This document shows, in pieces, positions 34,320 through 44,262 of a stretch of DNA of 64,000 nt; within the stretch, counting starts at the first letter, position 1; every line of letters starts with the position of its first letter. A model generated the notes under the pieces. The model saw only the letters and a program-made list of their open reading frames with translations, searched no databases and was not told the DNA's origin. The stretch lies in contig JAKOGP010000001.1 of NCBI GenBank assembly GCA_022239325.1, positions 124,001 through 188,000 on the forward strand. The letters run 5' to 3'. This stretch comes from Flavobacteriaceae bacterium LSUCC0859 (GTDB lineage: Bacteria; Bacteroidota; Bacteroidia; Flavobacteriales; Flavobacteriaceae). Both the position numbers and the translations under genes were made by a program.

Positions 34320-36146
34320 TTATGATTTTCCTTCCATCTTGTCTTTTAACGCTTGTAATGCTTCATTAGCGTCACCAAGGGTTGGCTTAGCCTCTTCTGC
34401 ACTTGCCGCCTGCTTTTTAACAGCAGTTCGGATGTTGCGTTGCTCTTCTTCTCTAAAGATAGCAGTATGGCTTGCTACCACACGCTTAAATTCTTTATTG
34501 AATTCAATGATTTTAAATTGGGCTTCGTCTCCTTTTCCTAATTTAGAACCGTCTTCTTTTTCTAAGTGTCTGCTAGGTACAAAAGCTACAATGTCTTCAT
34601 TGAAGTTAATGGTAGCACCTTTATCTACAATCTCACCAATAGTGGCTGTATGTAAAGAGTCTAAACCAAATTCAGCTTCGTATTTATCCCATGGGTTTTC
34701 CGTAGTTTGCTTGTGACCAAGACTTAATTTTCTGCCGTCTACATCCAATTCTAACACTTCTACCTCTAAGGTGTCACCTACGGCAACAAACTCAGATGGA
34801 TGCTTAATTTTCTTAGTCCAAGAAAGATCAGAGATGTAGATTAAACCGTCAATTCCTTCTTCTAATTCTACAAAGACACCAAAGTTGGTGAAGTTTCTAA
34901 CAATTCCTTTGTGCTTAGAAGCTACTGGGTATTTGCTAGTAATATCTGTCCAAGGATCTTGAGATAATTGCTTAATACCTAAAGACATTTTACGGTCTTC
35001 ACGGTCTAAAGTAAGTACCACAGCTTCTACCTCATCTCCAACTTTTACAAAGTCTTGCGCAGAGCGTAAGTGTGTAGACCATGACATTTCAGAAACGTGA
35101 ATTAATCCTTCTACGCCTTCTTCTACCTCTATAAAGGCACCGTAGTCTGCAATAACAACTACCTTACCTTTTACCTTGTCTCCAACTGCAATAGTTTCAC
35201 TCAAGGCTTCCCATGGGTGCTTCTCTAATTGCTTAAGACCTAGTTGAATTCTAGATTTGTTGTCGTCAAAGTCTAGGATCACAACGTTTAATTTCTGATC
35301 TAATTCTACCACCTCATTTGGATGGTTAATTCTAGACCAAGAAAGATCTGTAATGTGAACCAAACCATCTACACCACCAAGATCGATGAACACACCATAA
35401 GAAGTAATGTTTTTAACCACACCTTCTAATACCTGTCCTTTTTCTAACTGGCCAATGATTTCTTTTTTCTGCTCTTCAATGTCTGCCTCAATAAGGGCTT
35501 TATGAGAAACAACTACGTTTTTGAATTCGTGGTTAATCTTAACAACTTTGAATTCCATAGTTTTACCAACGTATTGGTCGTAATCTCTAATAGGCTTCAC
35601 GTCTATTTGAGAACCAGGTAAGAAAGCCTCAATTCCAAATACGTCTACGATCATACCTCCTTTAGTTCTGCACTTCACAAATCCGTTTACTACCTCTTCT
35701 TTGTCATGCGCATTGTTCACGCGGTCCCAAGCTTTGATGGTTCTGGCTTTTCTGTGAGAAAGTACCAACTGTCCTGTTTTATCTTCACGAATGTCTATAA
35801 GCACCTCTACCTCATCTCCTACTTTAAGATCTGGGTTGTAACGGAACTCATTCAATGAAATAACGCCTTCAGATTTAGCGTTAATGTCAATAATAGCTTC
35901 TCTGTCTGTTAGGTAAACTACTTTTCCTAACACTACTTCTTCATCTGCAGTGTCTACGAAATTGGCAGATACTAGGGTTTCAAATTCTTGCAATTTAGAG
36001 TCGTCTACACGCTCAATACCTTGCTCGTACTTGTCCCAGTTAAAATCTGCTAAGAATTTTTTTGGATCTTGCACCTGAGGTGCTTGTTTTGTTTCTGTAG
36101 CTACTACTTCGTTTTCAGCAGCTGGATTTGTGTTTTCTTCAGTCAT
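34320..36146 (-). CDS. rpsA: 30S ribosomal protein S1
   Basis: A 608-residue protein with six S1 RNA-binding domains, each opening with a G-x-V...YGAF/V-I-like strand pattern: VLGKVVYLTDREAI, VNGFVKCRTKGGMIV, LEGVVKNITSYGVFI, VKGKVVVIADYGAFI, HKGIVRNFTNFGVFV and TATIGEIVDKGATIN. It helps the small subunit bind mRNA; in Bacteroidota, where Shine-Dalgarno sites are weak, S1 may matter more. The N-terminal about 30 residues and the C-terminal tail are low-complexity and acidic or charged. A terminator follows. Confidence 0.97.
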   Translation of the reverse strand: MTEENTNPAAENEVVATETKQAPQVQDPKKFLADFNWDKYEQGIERVDDSKLQEFETLVSANFVDTADEEVVLGKVVYLTDREAIIDINAKSEGVISLNEFRYNPDLKVGDEVEVLIDIREDKTGQLVLSHRKARTIKAWDRVNNAHDKEEVVNGFVKCRTKGGMIVDVFGIEAFLPGSQIDVKPIRDYDQYVGKTMEFKVVKINHEFKNVVVSHKALIEADIEEQKKEIIGQLEKGQVLEGVVKNITSYGVFIDLGGVDGLVHITDLSWSRINHPNEVVELDQKLNVVILDFDDNKSRIQLGLKQLEKHPWEALSETIAVGDKVKGKVVVIADYGAFIEVEEGVEGLIHVSEMSWSTHLRSAQDFVKVGDEVEAVVLTLDREDRKMSLGIKQLSQDPWTDITSKYPVASKHKGIVRNFTNFGVFVELEEGIDGLIYISDLSWTKKIKHPSEFVAVGDTLEVEVLELDVDGRKLSLGHKQTTENPWDKYEAEFGLDSLHTATIGEIVDKGATINFNEDIVAFVPSRHLEKEDGSKLGKGDEAQFKIIEFNKEFKRVVASHTAIFREEEQRNIRTAVKKQAASAEEAKPTLGDANEALQALKDKMEGKS

Positions 36147-36295
36147 TTTGAAGATAAAATTTGTATTCTACGGCCTTACAAGAGCTAGCGAATTCCGCAG
36201 AAGTTGTGAGTTAACATTAAATAATTCCCTTTAATCTCTTGATTATTCGCTAAAAAGGGCTGCAAAAATACAATTAAATTCTGTATTATCAAACC

Positions 36296-36321
36296 AAAAA
36301 AAGCCCCTAATGTATAGGGGC
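36296..36321 (-). terminator. Intrinsic terminator of the lon-cmk unit
   Basis: GCCCCTA/TAGGGGC (36303-36309/36315-36321) with a five-base loop. On the minus strand it is followed by seven T (complement of 36296-36302), 40 bp after the cmk stop. Confidence 0.88.
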
Positions 36322-36360
36322 ATGCTGTAATGTGTTTTGTCTATTATAAGTAGGTAGAAA

Positions 36361-37050
36361 CTAAGACGCAATAAGGGCTTTTGCATGGCTTAGAATGCGC
36401 TCCAACTGCTCCTTTAAACCCATATCACTGTTGTCTATTTCAATGGCTCCAGCAGCTTTAGTAAGTGGGGAAGTTTCCCTGTGAGAATCTATGTAATCTC
36501 TTTCTTGAACGTTTTTTAGCACTTCTTCATAAGTCACCTGCTCTCCCTTATCTATGAGTTCTTTATAGCGCCTGTGAGCTCTGGTGTCTGCAGAGGCTGT
36601 GAGGTACAGTTTGAGTTCTGCGTCTGGAAATACCACGGTACCAATGTCTCTGCCGTCCATCACAACTCCTTTTTGGGCCCCCATTTGTTGCTGCATGGCT
36701 ACCAATTTCTCACGCACCTCCGCAAGGGCAGCTACAGGACTTACTTGCTGTGAGACCCCTAAGGTTCTTATAGGTACTTCTACATTTTCTCCGTTTAAAA
36801 ACATGGCGGCCACCCGAAGCTCAGGGTCAAATTCAAAATGCAAAGAAATCTGATCTAAAGCCCCTATCAAAGAAGCCGCATCTAAACCATGCGCTCCAAT
36901 ATACCCTCTCTGCATGGCAAAGTAGGTAACCGCTCTATACATGGCACCACTGTCTACATAAATATACCCTAATTCTTTGGCCAGTTGCTTGGCAATGGTG
37001 CTCTTCCCGGTAGAAGAAAAGCCGTCTATGGCAATGGTGATTTTTTTCAT
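36361..37050 (-). CDS. cmk: Cytidylate kinase
   Basis: A 229-residue P-loop kinase phosphorylating CMP/dCMP. Walker A is GFSSTGKST (residues 10-18); YVDSGAMYRAVTY, VVMDGRDIGTVVFPDA and DSHRETSPLTKA complete the family signature. It starts 24 bp after the lon stop and is probably transcribed with lon. A terminator separates it from rpsA. Confidence 0.97.
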   Translation of the reverse strand: MKKITIAIDGFSSTGKSTIAKQLAKELGYIYVDSGAMYRAVTYFAMQRGYIGAHGLDAASLIGALDQISLHFEFDPELRVAAMFLNGENVEVPIRTLGVSQQVSPVAALAEVREKLVAMQQQMGAQKGVVMDGRDIGTVVFPDAELKLYLTASADTRAHRRYKELIDKGEQVTYEEVLKNVQERDYIDSHRETSPLTKAAGAIEIDNSDMGLKEQLERILSHAKALIAS

Positions 37051-37074
37051 GCGTATTCTATAAAGCGCTATAGG

Positions 37075-39546
37075 CTATTTATTTACTGTTGCACTAAGCC
37101 ATTGTTTGGCATGGGCTACTTTTTCTTTGGTTAAAGCTAAATCAATCACCTCACTCATCTCTGAAACGTAGTGAAAAGTTAAGCCTTTGAGATAGGTTTC
37201 ATTAATCTCTAAAATATCTTTTTTATTGTCTTTGCAGAGAATTATCTCTTTAATATGAGCCCGCTTGGCAGCTAATATTTTTTCTTTTATACCACCCACT
37301 GGAAGCACTTTTCCTCGGAGTGTAATTTCTCCTGTCATGGCCAAGCGAGACTTCACTTTACGTTGGGTAAACAAGGAGACTAAAGAGGTAAGCATAGTAA
37401 TCCCTGCGCTTGGACCGTCTTTAGGTGTAGCTCCCTCCGGCACGTGAATATGAACGTTATGCCCCTCAAATACATCGGCCGTAAGGCCATATTCTTCTGC
37501 ATGGGCCTTAATATACTCCATAGCTATAGTGGCAGACTCTTTCATTACTTTTCCTAGGTTCCCAGTAATATTTAAACCGCCTTTTCCCTTAGATAATATA
37601 GACTCTATAAACAAAATATCGCCCCCAACAGAAGTCCATGCCAAGCCGGTAACTACTCCGGCTACCTTGTTATTTTCGTATTTATCACGCTCCATTCTAG
37701 GGGCGCCTAAAACTTTTTCAATATGCTCGTTAGACACTTTTACTTCATAGGGCTCTTCCATGGCAATAGATTTGGCGGTGTTTCTCACCATTTTAGCCAA
37801 TTGCTTGTCTAAGTTTCTCACACCAGACTCCCTGGTGTAACCCGCCACAATCTTTTCCAGCTGGGGCTTGGCTATTTTAATCTGATCCGGCTTCACACCG
37901 TGTTCCTTGAGCTGCTTGGGCAATAGGTGGCGTTTGCCAATTTCTACTTTCTCCTCAATGGTGTAACCGCTTACATTAATGAGCTCCATACGGTCCAATA
38001 AGGCTGGCTGTATGCTGCCTAGGCTATTTGCCGTGGCAATAAACAACACCTTTGAAAGGTCATAGCCCATCTCCAAGAAATTGTCGTGAAAATCGGTGTT
38101 TTGTTCTGGGTCTAACACCTCTAACAAAGCAGAAGAGGGGTCTCCCTGATAAGAATTGGAGAGCTTATCTATCTCATCTAAAACAAATACGGGGTTTGAG
38201 GTACCTGCCTTTTTTAGGCTTTGTAATACCCTACCTGGCATGGCGCCAATATAAGTCTTTCTGTGGCCCCTGATCTCTGCCTCATCTCTTAAACCTCCCA
38301 AAGACATACGTACGTATTCTCTACCTAAAGACTCTGCTATAGATTTTCCCAAAGAGGTCTTTCCTACGCCCGGAGGTCCATGTAGACAAATGATGGGAGA
38401 CTTCATGTCATTTCTAAGCTTTAAAACGGCTAAATGCTCTATAATTCTGCGTTTCACGTCTTCTAAGCCAAAATGATCTCTGTCTAATATTTTTTGAGCG
38501 CGTTTTAAGTCAAAAACGTCTTTTGAATAGTGCTCCCATGGAAGCTCTAAGTACAATTCGAGATAATTGCGCTGTATGGAATACTCTGCAACCTGTGGGT
38601 TCATGCGTTGCAATTTGCCAAGTTCTTTGTCAAATTGCTCGCCCACTTTTTTAGACCATTTTTTCTTCTTTGCTGCAGCTGCCATCTCATTCACCTCTTC
38701 CTCATAAGACACCCCACCCAACTCTTCTTGGATGGTTTTCATTTGCTGATGCAAGAAGTATTCCCGCTGCTGCTGGTCCAAATCTGTCCGAACCTTAGAC
38801 TGAATGTCATTTTTAAGCTTGAGCTTTTGCATTTCTACATTCATGAATTTCAAGGTAGCCAGTGCGCGCTCTTGAAGGTTAGGCATTTCTAAAAGCTGCT
38901 GCTTTTCTTTATGTGTCACGGATAAATTAGAACACACAAAATTAATGAGGAAAGAATTGCTCTCAATATTTTTAATAGCAAAAGAGGCCTCTGAAGGCAG
39001 GTTGGGATTGTTTTTAATGATCTGTAAAGCCAATTCTTTAATAGAATCTATAATGGCTAAAAACTCTTTGCTGTCTGCCTCAGGACGCTGCTCTGGAGCT
39101 TCCTGAATACTTGCTGTAATATAAGGTTCTTCCGTGAGTACCTCAGAAATAGCAAAACGCTTCTTCCCCTGAATAATCACGGTGGTATTTCCGTCTGGCA
39201 TTTTAAGCACCCTTAATATTCTGGCAACAGTTCCAATGCTATTGAGGTCTTTGGCCTTTGGATTTTCAGTGTCCTGATCTTTCTGAGAGACCACACCAAT
39301 CACCTTGTCGCCATTATTTGCGTCCTTGATGAGCTGGATAGATTTGTCTCTTCCAGCTGTAATGGGAACCACCACTCCAGGAAACAAAACTGTATTTCTG
39401 AGTGGTAAAATTGGTAAAGAGACAGGCAGGGCTTCGTTGTTAATTTCCTCTTCGTCTTCCGGAGTCATTAAAGGAATTAATTCTGCGTCGTCCTCTAAAC
39501 CTTGAAGTGACATACTGTCAATATTTAAAAAATTTGAATTACTCAT
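37075..39546 (-). CDS. lon: ATP-dependent Lon protease (LonA)
   Basis: An 823-residue AAA+ protease for damaged and regulatory proteins. A LAN substrate-binding N-terminal domain, AAA+ module with [13 protein letters not shown] and [11 protein letters not shown], and a proteolytic domain with the Ser-Lys dyad (Ser713 in [11 protein letters not shown], Lys756 in [13 protein letters not shown]). It starts with ATG 39546. The 252-bp gap up to the sigma gene holds the upstream control regions of both and nothing else recognised. Confidence 0.97.
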   Translation of the reverse strand: MSNSNFLNIDSMSLQGLEDDAELIPLMTPEDEEEINNEALPVSLPILPLRNTVLFPGVVVPITAGRDKSIQLIKDANNGDKVIGVVSQKDQDTENPKAKDLNSIGTVARILRVLKMPDGNTTVIIQGKKRFAISEVLTEEPYITASIQEAPEQRPEADSKEFLAIIDSIKELALQIIKNNPNLPSEASFAIKNIESNSFLINFVCSNLSVTHKEKQQLLEMPNLQERALATLKFMNVEMQKLKLKNDIQSKVRTDLDQQQREYFLHQQMKTIQEELGGVSYEEEVNEMAAAAKKKKWSKKVGEQFDKELGKLQRMNPQVAEYSIQRNYLELYLELPWEHYSKDVFDLKRAQKILDRDHFGLEDVKRRIIEHLAVLKLRNDMKSPIICLHGPPGVGKTSLGKSIAESLGREYVRMSLGGLRDEAEIRGHRKTYIGAMPGRVLQSLKKAGTSNPVFVLDEIDKLSNSYQGDPSSALLEVLDPEQNTDFHDNFLEMGYDLSKVLFIATANSLGSIQPALLDRMELINVSGYTIEEKVEIGKRHLLPKQLKEHGVKPDQIKIAKPQLEKIVAGYTRESGVRNLDKQLAKMVRNTAKSIAMEEPYEVKVSNEHIEKVLGAPRMERDKYENNKVAGVVTGLAWTSVGGDILFIESILSKGKGGLNITGNLGKVMKESATIAMEYIKAHAEEYGLTADVFEGHNVHIHVPEGATPKDGPSAGITMLTSLVSLFTQRKVKSRLAMTGEITLRGKVLPVGGIKEKILAAKRAHIKEIILCKDNKKDILEINETYLKGLTFHYVSEMSEVIDLALTKEKVAHAKQWLSATVNK

Positions 39547-39749
39547 AAGGTATGATCTCAGCCATTATGTCATTTAAAGACCTTAATAAACTGTTTTTTT
39601 TTATTTATAAAACTACTTTAAATGCCTTTCACTCTAGGCTGTGCCTGTCATTGGAGTGCTAGACTTCACCCCCTTTAAGACAATTTGCGTGCCATTGTGC
39701 TTGGCCGCAGTTACAAAAGAGCTTAGATTTTAATAATTCTCCCTAAAAC

Positions 39750-39780
39750 TGTAACAAATAGGTGTAACTTGTATCTATAA
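39750..39780 (+). promoter_or_regulatory. Candidate autoregulatory ECF promoter
   Basis: TGTAACAAA (39750-39758) followed by GTATCTATAA (39771-39780). GTAAC and TATCTA stand 16 bp apart, the spacing of ECF -35 and -10 elements. It lies 19 bp before the sigma gene start. TGTAACAAAT recurs before the second ECF gene at 51947. Confidence 0.45.
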
Positions 39781-39798
39781 GGTAAATGAATCTCTTTT

Positions 39799-40380
39799 TT
39801 GAGCTTGAACAACAGCACACATATAAGCCCACTCATTCAAGATTGCTTGGCCAATAAACAGGCCGCTCAATTTGAATTATACCAACAATACCACAAGGCC
39901 ATGTACAACACCGCCCTTAGAATTGTGAGAGATCAAATGCTGGCAGAAGACGTTATGCAAGAGGCATTCCTTAGTGCTTTTGAAAAGTTAGACCAATTTA
40001 GTGGCTTGGTCACCTTTGGAGCTTGGTTAAAAAAGATTGTAATTAATAAGGCTATTGTAGCCTATAGAAAACAGAAAAAAGAAAGCAGTAGCCCTCTCGA
40101 AGAAGCGCTCTTGTATAGTTTTAGTCCTTCGGACGATGCCCCTTTGGAGGAAACACAAGGCTCTCATAAAAAAAAAGCGCAGCTGGTGCTTCAGACCATC
40201 TCAGGACTTAAGGAGAACTACAGACAGTCTTTACAACTGCACTTGGTAGAAGGTTTAAGTCATGAGGAGGTCACTGAAATACTTGGCATTAGTGAAGCCA
40301 ACTGCAGAACTACGTATTCCAGAGCCAAAGCCAAATTAAGAACCCTATTAGAAAACAACCCCATATGGAAGACACTATAA
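39799..40380 (+). CDS. ECF-type sigma-70 family RNA polymerase sigma factor
   Basis: A 193-residue sigma factor with region 2 (QAAQFELYQQYHKAMYNTAL, DQMLAEDVMQEAFLSAFEKL, FGAWLKKIVINKAI) and region 4 (ENYRQSLQLHLVEGLSHEEV, LGISEANCRTTYSRAKAKLR). There is no region 3, as is normal for ECF factors. Start is TTG 39799 (a second TTG at 39805); no in-frame ATG precedes region 2. It overlaps the next gene by 16 bp, the classic sigma/anti-sigma arrangement. Regulation by its own product is suggested by the motif upstream. Confidence 0.92.
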   Translation: MSLNNSTHISPLIQDCLANKQAAQFELYQQYHKAMYNTALRIVRDQMLAEDVMQEAFLSAFEKLDQFSGLVTFGAWLKKIVINKAIVAYRKQKKESSSPLEEALLYSFSPSDDAPLEETQGSHKKKAQLVLQTISGLKENYRQSLQLHLVEGLSHEEVTEILGISEANCRTTYSRAKAKLRTLLENNPIWKTL

Positions 40381-40928
40381 AAAATATATTTTCAAAAGCA
40401 CCAGATATTATCTCTAGCCAGTCTCCTCTAGAAGGGCATGAGGCTAGATTTTTAGAGCGGCTCAAGAAACACCCTATTACAAGTTTAGAATCCGCCAAAC
40501 CCAAATTGGTTTGGCGTAAGAAAACCTTGCGTTTCTTAAGTGTTGCTGCAGGGATTGCCCTACTTTTTGGAGTATTTAAATGGGGGGCTCACACCCAATC
40601 TAAAAAAGCACAAATAGAAGCCATTTCTCCAAGTGCAGGCATGTTGTCAGATCAGTACGCCCTTCCCCTTGCCAAGGCCATTGAAAAGGTTACTACTGGT
40701 GTAACACCGCTGACTAAACCTCATATTGACAGGGCGATTTTAGAAATTTCCAAATTGGAAGAGGAACTAAAAGGCATGGAAACAGACTTACTTTCCGGAG
40801 GTAACACCAGACTTATTTTACAAGCTATGGTACTGAACTATCAGACCAGATTAGAACTTCTTGAGGAAGTATTAGACCGAGTAGAGACCATAAATAATTT
40901 AAATAAAAAAAGCGATGAAAATATCTAA
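40365..40928 (+). CDS. Membrane-anchored putative anti-sigma factor
   Basis: A 187-residue protein with a cytoplasmic N-terminus (about 1-50), one transmembrane segment (about 55-70, LRFLSVAAGIALLFGVF) and a helical, coiled-coil-prone C-terminal part. The 16-bp overlap with the sigma gene and this topology support an anti-sigma role. A zinc ZAS motif (H-x3-C-x2-C) is absent, so the call rests on context. It overlaps the next gene by 14 bp, so all four genes look like one operon. Confidence 0.75.
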   Translation: MEDTIKNIFSKAPDIISSQSPLEGHEARFLERLKKHPITSLESAKPKLVWRKKTLRFLSVAAGIALLFGVFKWGAHTQSKKAQIEAISPSAGMLSDQYALPLAKAIEKVTTGVTPLTKPHIDRAILEISKLEEELKGMETDLLSGGNTRLILQAMVLNYQTRLELLEEVLDRVETINNLNKKSDENI

Positions 40929-41997
40929 ACTAACAAAAACACTAAGCTTTGCCTTGCTATTCCCTACCCTACTATTGGCAAATCCTGTGCCTAGCAAATA
41001 TGAAAAAGAGCGGGTTATTAAAAAGAATTTTAATGTGAGTGCAGCTGCACTGCTAAAGGTAGACAATGCCTACGGAAATCTGAGCATCACTAGCTGGAAA
41101 GAAAACCGCATAGAGATGGTCATTACCATTAAGGCAGACGGATATAGTGAAGACAAGGTCATAGAAAAAATAGAAGGAGTAGACATCCAATTTATGAACT
41201 CTAAAGACCTAGTTTCTGCCAAAACAATCTTCAACAACCAGAGAAATGGCTGGAGCTGGAATTGGGGCAACAACAATGTTAATTTATCAGTACACTACAG
41301 CATTAAAATGCCTGTAACCAATGCTGTAGACCTAGAAAATGATTATGGCAGCATCCTGATAGACCGATTAGACGGCCATGCCAAAATTGAATGTGATTAC
41401 GGACGTATAGACATTGGGAGCCTCAATGGAGAAAACAACGAGCTTCATTTTGACTACACCTCTAAATCTAGTATTGGATACATTCGCTCTGGATCTATTG
41501 ACGCAGACTACTCGGGTATGACCATTGAGAAAGCAGGTAATCTGTCTCTAGAAACAGATTATTCTTCCATAACCGTAAATGACATGGAAGATTTAGACTA
41601 CAACGCAGACTACGGTAGCATAGAGATAGGCAAGGCGCACCACGTGAGAGGGGTGGGCGACTATATTGGAGTAAAATTAGGTGTATTACATGGAGAAGTC
41701 TCCTTAGACTCTGACTACGGTAGCATTAAAATTGAACAAATGGCAGCTAATGCTGGAAATTTGAACATTAACTCCAACTACACCGGCGTTAAAATTGGAT
41801 ACCACCCCAGTTATCATTTTCAATTTGAAATAGATACTAAGTACGCAGGGGTGAGTGGCAAGGATTATTTCGATTTGAGTATTTCGAAAGAAAAATCGAG
41901 TGAAAGATATTATAAAGGGAATTACGGGAGTCCTAATGCCAAAAATCAAGTACGCGTCACCAGCAAATACGGAGGAGTGTCCTTTATTAGAAAATAA
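40915..41997 (+). CDS. Secreted DUF4097-like beta-solenoid protein
   Basis: A 360-residue protein with a signal peptide (about 1-22, ending LLLANPVPS). From about residue 140 it shows a ladder of short repeats centred on D-Y-G-S-I: NDYGSILI, CDYGRIDI, ADYSGMTI, TDYSSITV, ADYGSIEI, GDYIGVKL, SDYGSIKI and SNYTGVKI, about 20 residues apart. This fits a right-handed beta-solenoid. DUF4097 proteins are called putative adhesins; the function is unproven. It overlaps the anti-sigma-like gene by 14 bp, so it may be an envelope target of the sigma factor. Confidence 0.8.
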   Translation: MKISKLTKTLSFALLFPTLLLANPVPSKYEKERVIKKNFNVSAAALLKVDNAYGNLSITSWKENRIEMVITIKADGYSEDKVIEKIEGVDIQFMNSKDLVSAKTIFNNQRNGWSWNWGNNNVNLSVHYSIKMPVTNAVDLENDYGSILIDRLDGHAKIECDYGRIDIGSLNGENNELHFDYTSKSSIGYIRSGSIDADYSGMTIEKAGNLSLETDYSSITVNDMEDLDYNADYGSIEIGKAHHVRGVGDYIGVKLGVLHGEVSLDSDYGSIKIEQMAANAGNLNINSNYTGVKIGYHPSYHFQFEIDTKYAGVSGKDYFDLSISKEKSSERYYKGNYGSPNAKNQVRVTSKYGGVSFIRK

Positions 41998-42020
41998 CAA
42001 AACTTTAAAACAACAATACC

Positions 42021-42743
42021 ATGAAAAAAATAATACTATTAGTCGGTTTTTTAATCCTTGGAACCCAGGCCCATGCCCAGTGGTGGAAAAGAGTAAAAGG
42101 AAATGGAAATACAATCACAGAAATCAGAAATACCTCTGCATATGAAAGCATCTCTGTAGCTGGGTCTTTTGATGTTTTTATAGTCAAAGGATCTGAGGGA
42201 GAAATTGAACTTAAAGGAGAGGAAAACCTTTTAGAACACCTTAGCGTGAGTGTAAAAAATGGGGTGCTGGTTCTCAAGGTAAAAGACAATATAAACCTGA
42301 GTCCCTCTTGGAATAAGGGCATTTCTATCCGAGTTCCTGTAGAAGAAATAGAGGCTGTAAAACTATCTGGGTCCGGTGACATTAGCAGTAACTTCACCCT
42401 AGAATCTTCTGATTTTGACGCAGCCATTTCTGGCTCTGGAGATATTTCTTTAATCATTGACAGCAAACGTTTGGATGTGAAAATATCCGGGTCTGGAGAT
42501 ATAGATCTCCAGGGAAACACTGAGGACATGAATGTGAAGGTCTCGGGCTCTGGAGATGTAAACGCCTATAATTTAAAGGCAGAAAATGCCACTGTAATGG
42601 TATCTGGATCTGCAGACGTTAAAGTGACTGTTAGTGGATCTTTAGATGCTAAAGTTGCTGGCTCTGGAGATGTACACTACAAAGGAAATCCCAAAAAGGT
42701 GTCTTCTAAAGTGTCTGGCTCAGGAGATGTGAACGCATACTAG
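42021..42743 (+). CDS. Secreted head-GIN domain (DUF2807) protein
   Basis: A 240-residue secreted protein (signal about 1-19, ending AHAQ) with the DUF2807 fold. Opening ISVAGSFDVFIVKG and repeated SGSGD motifs (KLSGSGDISS, ISGSGDISL, ISGSGDIDL, VSGSGDVNAY, VSGSADVKV, VAGSGDVHY, VSGSGDVNAY) make a beta-solenoid of about 20-residue coils. It lies 23 bp after the DUF4097 gene in the sigma operon and closes it before a strong terminator. Confidence 0.85.
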   Translation: MKKIILLVGFLILGTQAHAQWWKRVKGNGNTITEIRNTSAYESISVAGSFDVFIVKGSEGEIELKGEENLLEHLSVSVKNGVLVLKVKDNINLSPSWNKGISIRVPVEEIEAVKLSGSGDISSNFTLESSDFDAAISGSGDISLIIDSKRLDVKISGSGDIDLQGNTEDMNVKVSGSGDVNAYNLKAENATVMVSGSADVKVTVSGSLDAKVAGSGDVHYKGNPKKVSSKVSGSGDVNAY

Positions 42744-42777
42744 AAGCACGGCTTCCCATAAAAATACGCATGCACTT

Positions 42778-42806
42778 AAAAAAGTGGGCTTTAGGCCCAC
42801 TTTTTT
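42778..42806. terminator. Bidirectional intrinsic terminator
   Basis: AAAAAAGTGGGC/GCCCACTTTTTT around loop TTTAG (42790-42794). It closes the sigma operon and overlaps the 3' end of the convergent UMF1 transporter by two bases. Confidence 0.9.
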
Positions 42807-44115
42807 ATTTGACCCTTTTGAGTAGTAAGCCCCCCACTAAAAAGAAAATACCAAACATGATTATCCCGTTGCGAAGGTCGCCGCTACTCTGAGCTAAGGC
42901 ACCGTAAATAAAAGTACCTATTACAATACCGATCTTTTCTGCCACGTCGTAAAAACTAAAGAAAGAGGTGGTGTCCTGCGTGGCAGGCATGAGTTTGGAA
43001 TAGGTAGACCTGGACAAAGCCTGTATGCCCCCCATAACCATACCTACTAAACCAGCAGCAACATAAAACTCTATTGGGCTCACTACAAAATAAGCATACA
43101 CACAAATGAGCGTCCAAAGGGCATTGACGCCAATTAAGGTGGGAATATTACCAAATTTTTCAGAGGCCTTTGCAGTGAGTGTTGCCCCAACAATGGCTAC
43201 CAACTGAATGATTAAAATACTACTGATGAGTCCTACGGTTCGCTGTTCGTCTGAACCCCAACTAATCTCTTCTTCCCCAAAAAAGGCGGCAATAAGCATG
43301 ACGGTTTGCACGGCCATACTGTAAACGAAAAAGGCTACTAAATACCTTTTTAACTTTCTGTTATTCTCTAATTGACCCCATACCAGTTTAAGTTCTTTAA
43401 ATCCATTAAAAAGCAGCTTGTGGGCCGGAGCGTCTTTTTTATTTCCCTTAGGCATATAGTAAAAACTGTATTGACTAAATAGCATCCACCAGATTCCCAC
43501 ACTGACAAAAGAATACCTCATAGCCTTTAATGCCGCAGGGGTGTCTGGGCTGTCTGTTATGCCAAAAATTTCTGGCTTCATAACCATAGCTAAATTTAAA
43601 AGCAGTAAGATCACGCTTCCCACATAGCCTAAGGAAAAACCTTTGGCACTCACACGATCTTGCTGTTCTGGAAAGGCGATGTCTGGTAGATAGGAATTGT
43701 TAAAGGCAAAACTTACCCAAAAACCGACCAAGCCTAAAAAATAACAGACTAAGGACAGATATATATGCTCTAAAGAAAACCAGTACAAGCCTATACAAGA
43801 CAAGCCTCCTAGGTAACAAAAGAATTTTAAAAAAAACTTTTTGTTACCCAAATAATCTGCAATGCCAGATAAGATGGGTGTGAGTATGGCTATAAACAAA
43901 AAGGCAGCAGAGGTCACATAACTAATCAGCGGAGCTCTTGCTATTTCTGCTCCAAAAACAGTCACTTTCTCTACATCAGCCATTCTAAAAAGGGCTCCAT
44001 AAAAAATAGGAAATATGGCAGAAGATATTACCAGACTATACACAGAGTTAGCCCAATCGTAAAAAGCCCAGGCAAATAAAATTTTCTTGCTCCCTTTAAG
44101 TGCTTTTGCTTGCAT
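42805..44115 (-). CDS. UMF1-family MFS transporter
   Basis: A 436-residue integral membrane protein with about 12 hydrophobic helices. The N-terminal AWAFYDWANSVYSLVISSAIFP is the signature of the UMF1 family (fungal Atg22-like permeases), and GGIQALSRSTYSKLMP is a second conserved stretch. Substrate unknown. It starts at ATG 44115; a single gene between terminator and the divergent lipoprotein gene. Confidence 0.92.
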   Translation of the reverse strand: MQAKALKGSKKILFAWAFYDWANSVYSLVISSAIFPIFYGALFRMADVEKVTVFGAEIARAPLISYVTSAAFLFIAILTPILSGIADYLGNKKFFLKFFCYLGGLSCIGLYWFSLEHIYLSLVCYFLGLVGFWVSFAFNNSYLPDIAFPEQQDRVSAKGFSLGYVGSVILLLLNLAMVMKPEIFGITDSPDTPAALKAMRYSFVSVGIWWMLFSQYSFYYMPKGNKKDAPAHKLLFNGFKELKLVWGQLENNRKLKRYLVAFFVYSMAVQTVMLIAAFFGEEEISWGSDEQRTVGLISSILIIQLVAIVGATLTAKASEKFGNIPTLIGVNALWTLICVYAYFVVSPIEFYVAAGLVGMVMGGIQALSRSTYSKLMPATQDTTSFFSFYDVAEKIGIVIGTFIYGALAQSSGDLRNGIIMFGIFFLVGGLLLKRVK

Positions 44116-44262
44116 GTGAGTTGGAGGTGTTGGTTCGTTGGAGGCTAAGATACAATTATAGTTAATTCAAAAAAATTAGGTTCGTAAGTCATTGATATTT
44201 AATACATTAAACTTATGGCCCGCTTTTTGATTTTGAATTATTAAACCCTTAAATTAAAAACA

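Noticed and set aside
39547-39749. Possible small RNA or tRNA in the lon/sigma gap
   Set aside because: No cloverleaf, terminator or conserved RNA motif could be recognised by eye.
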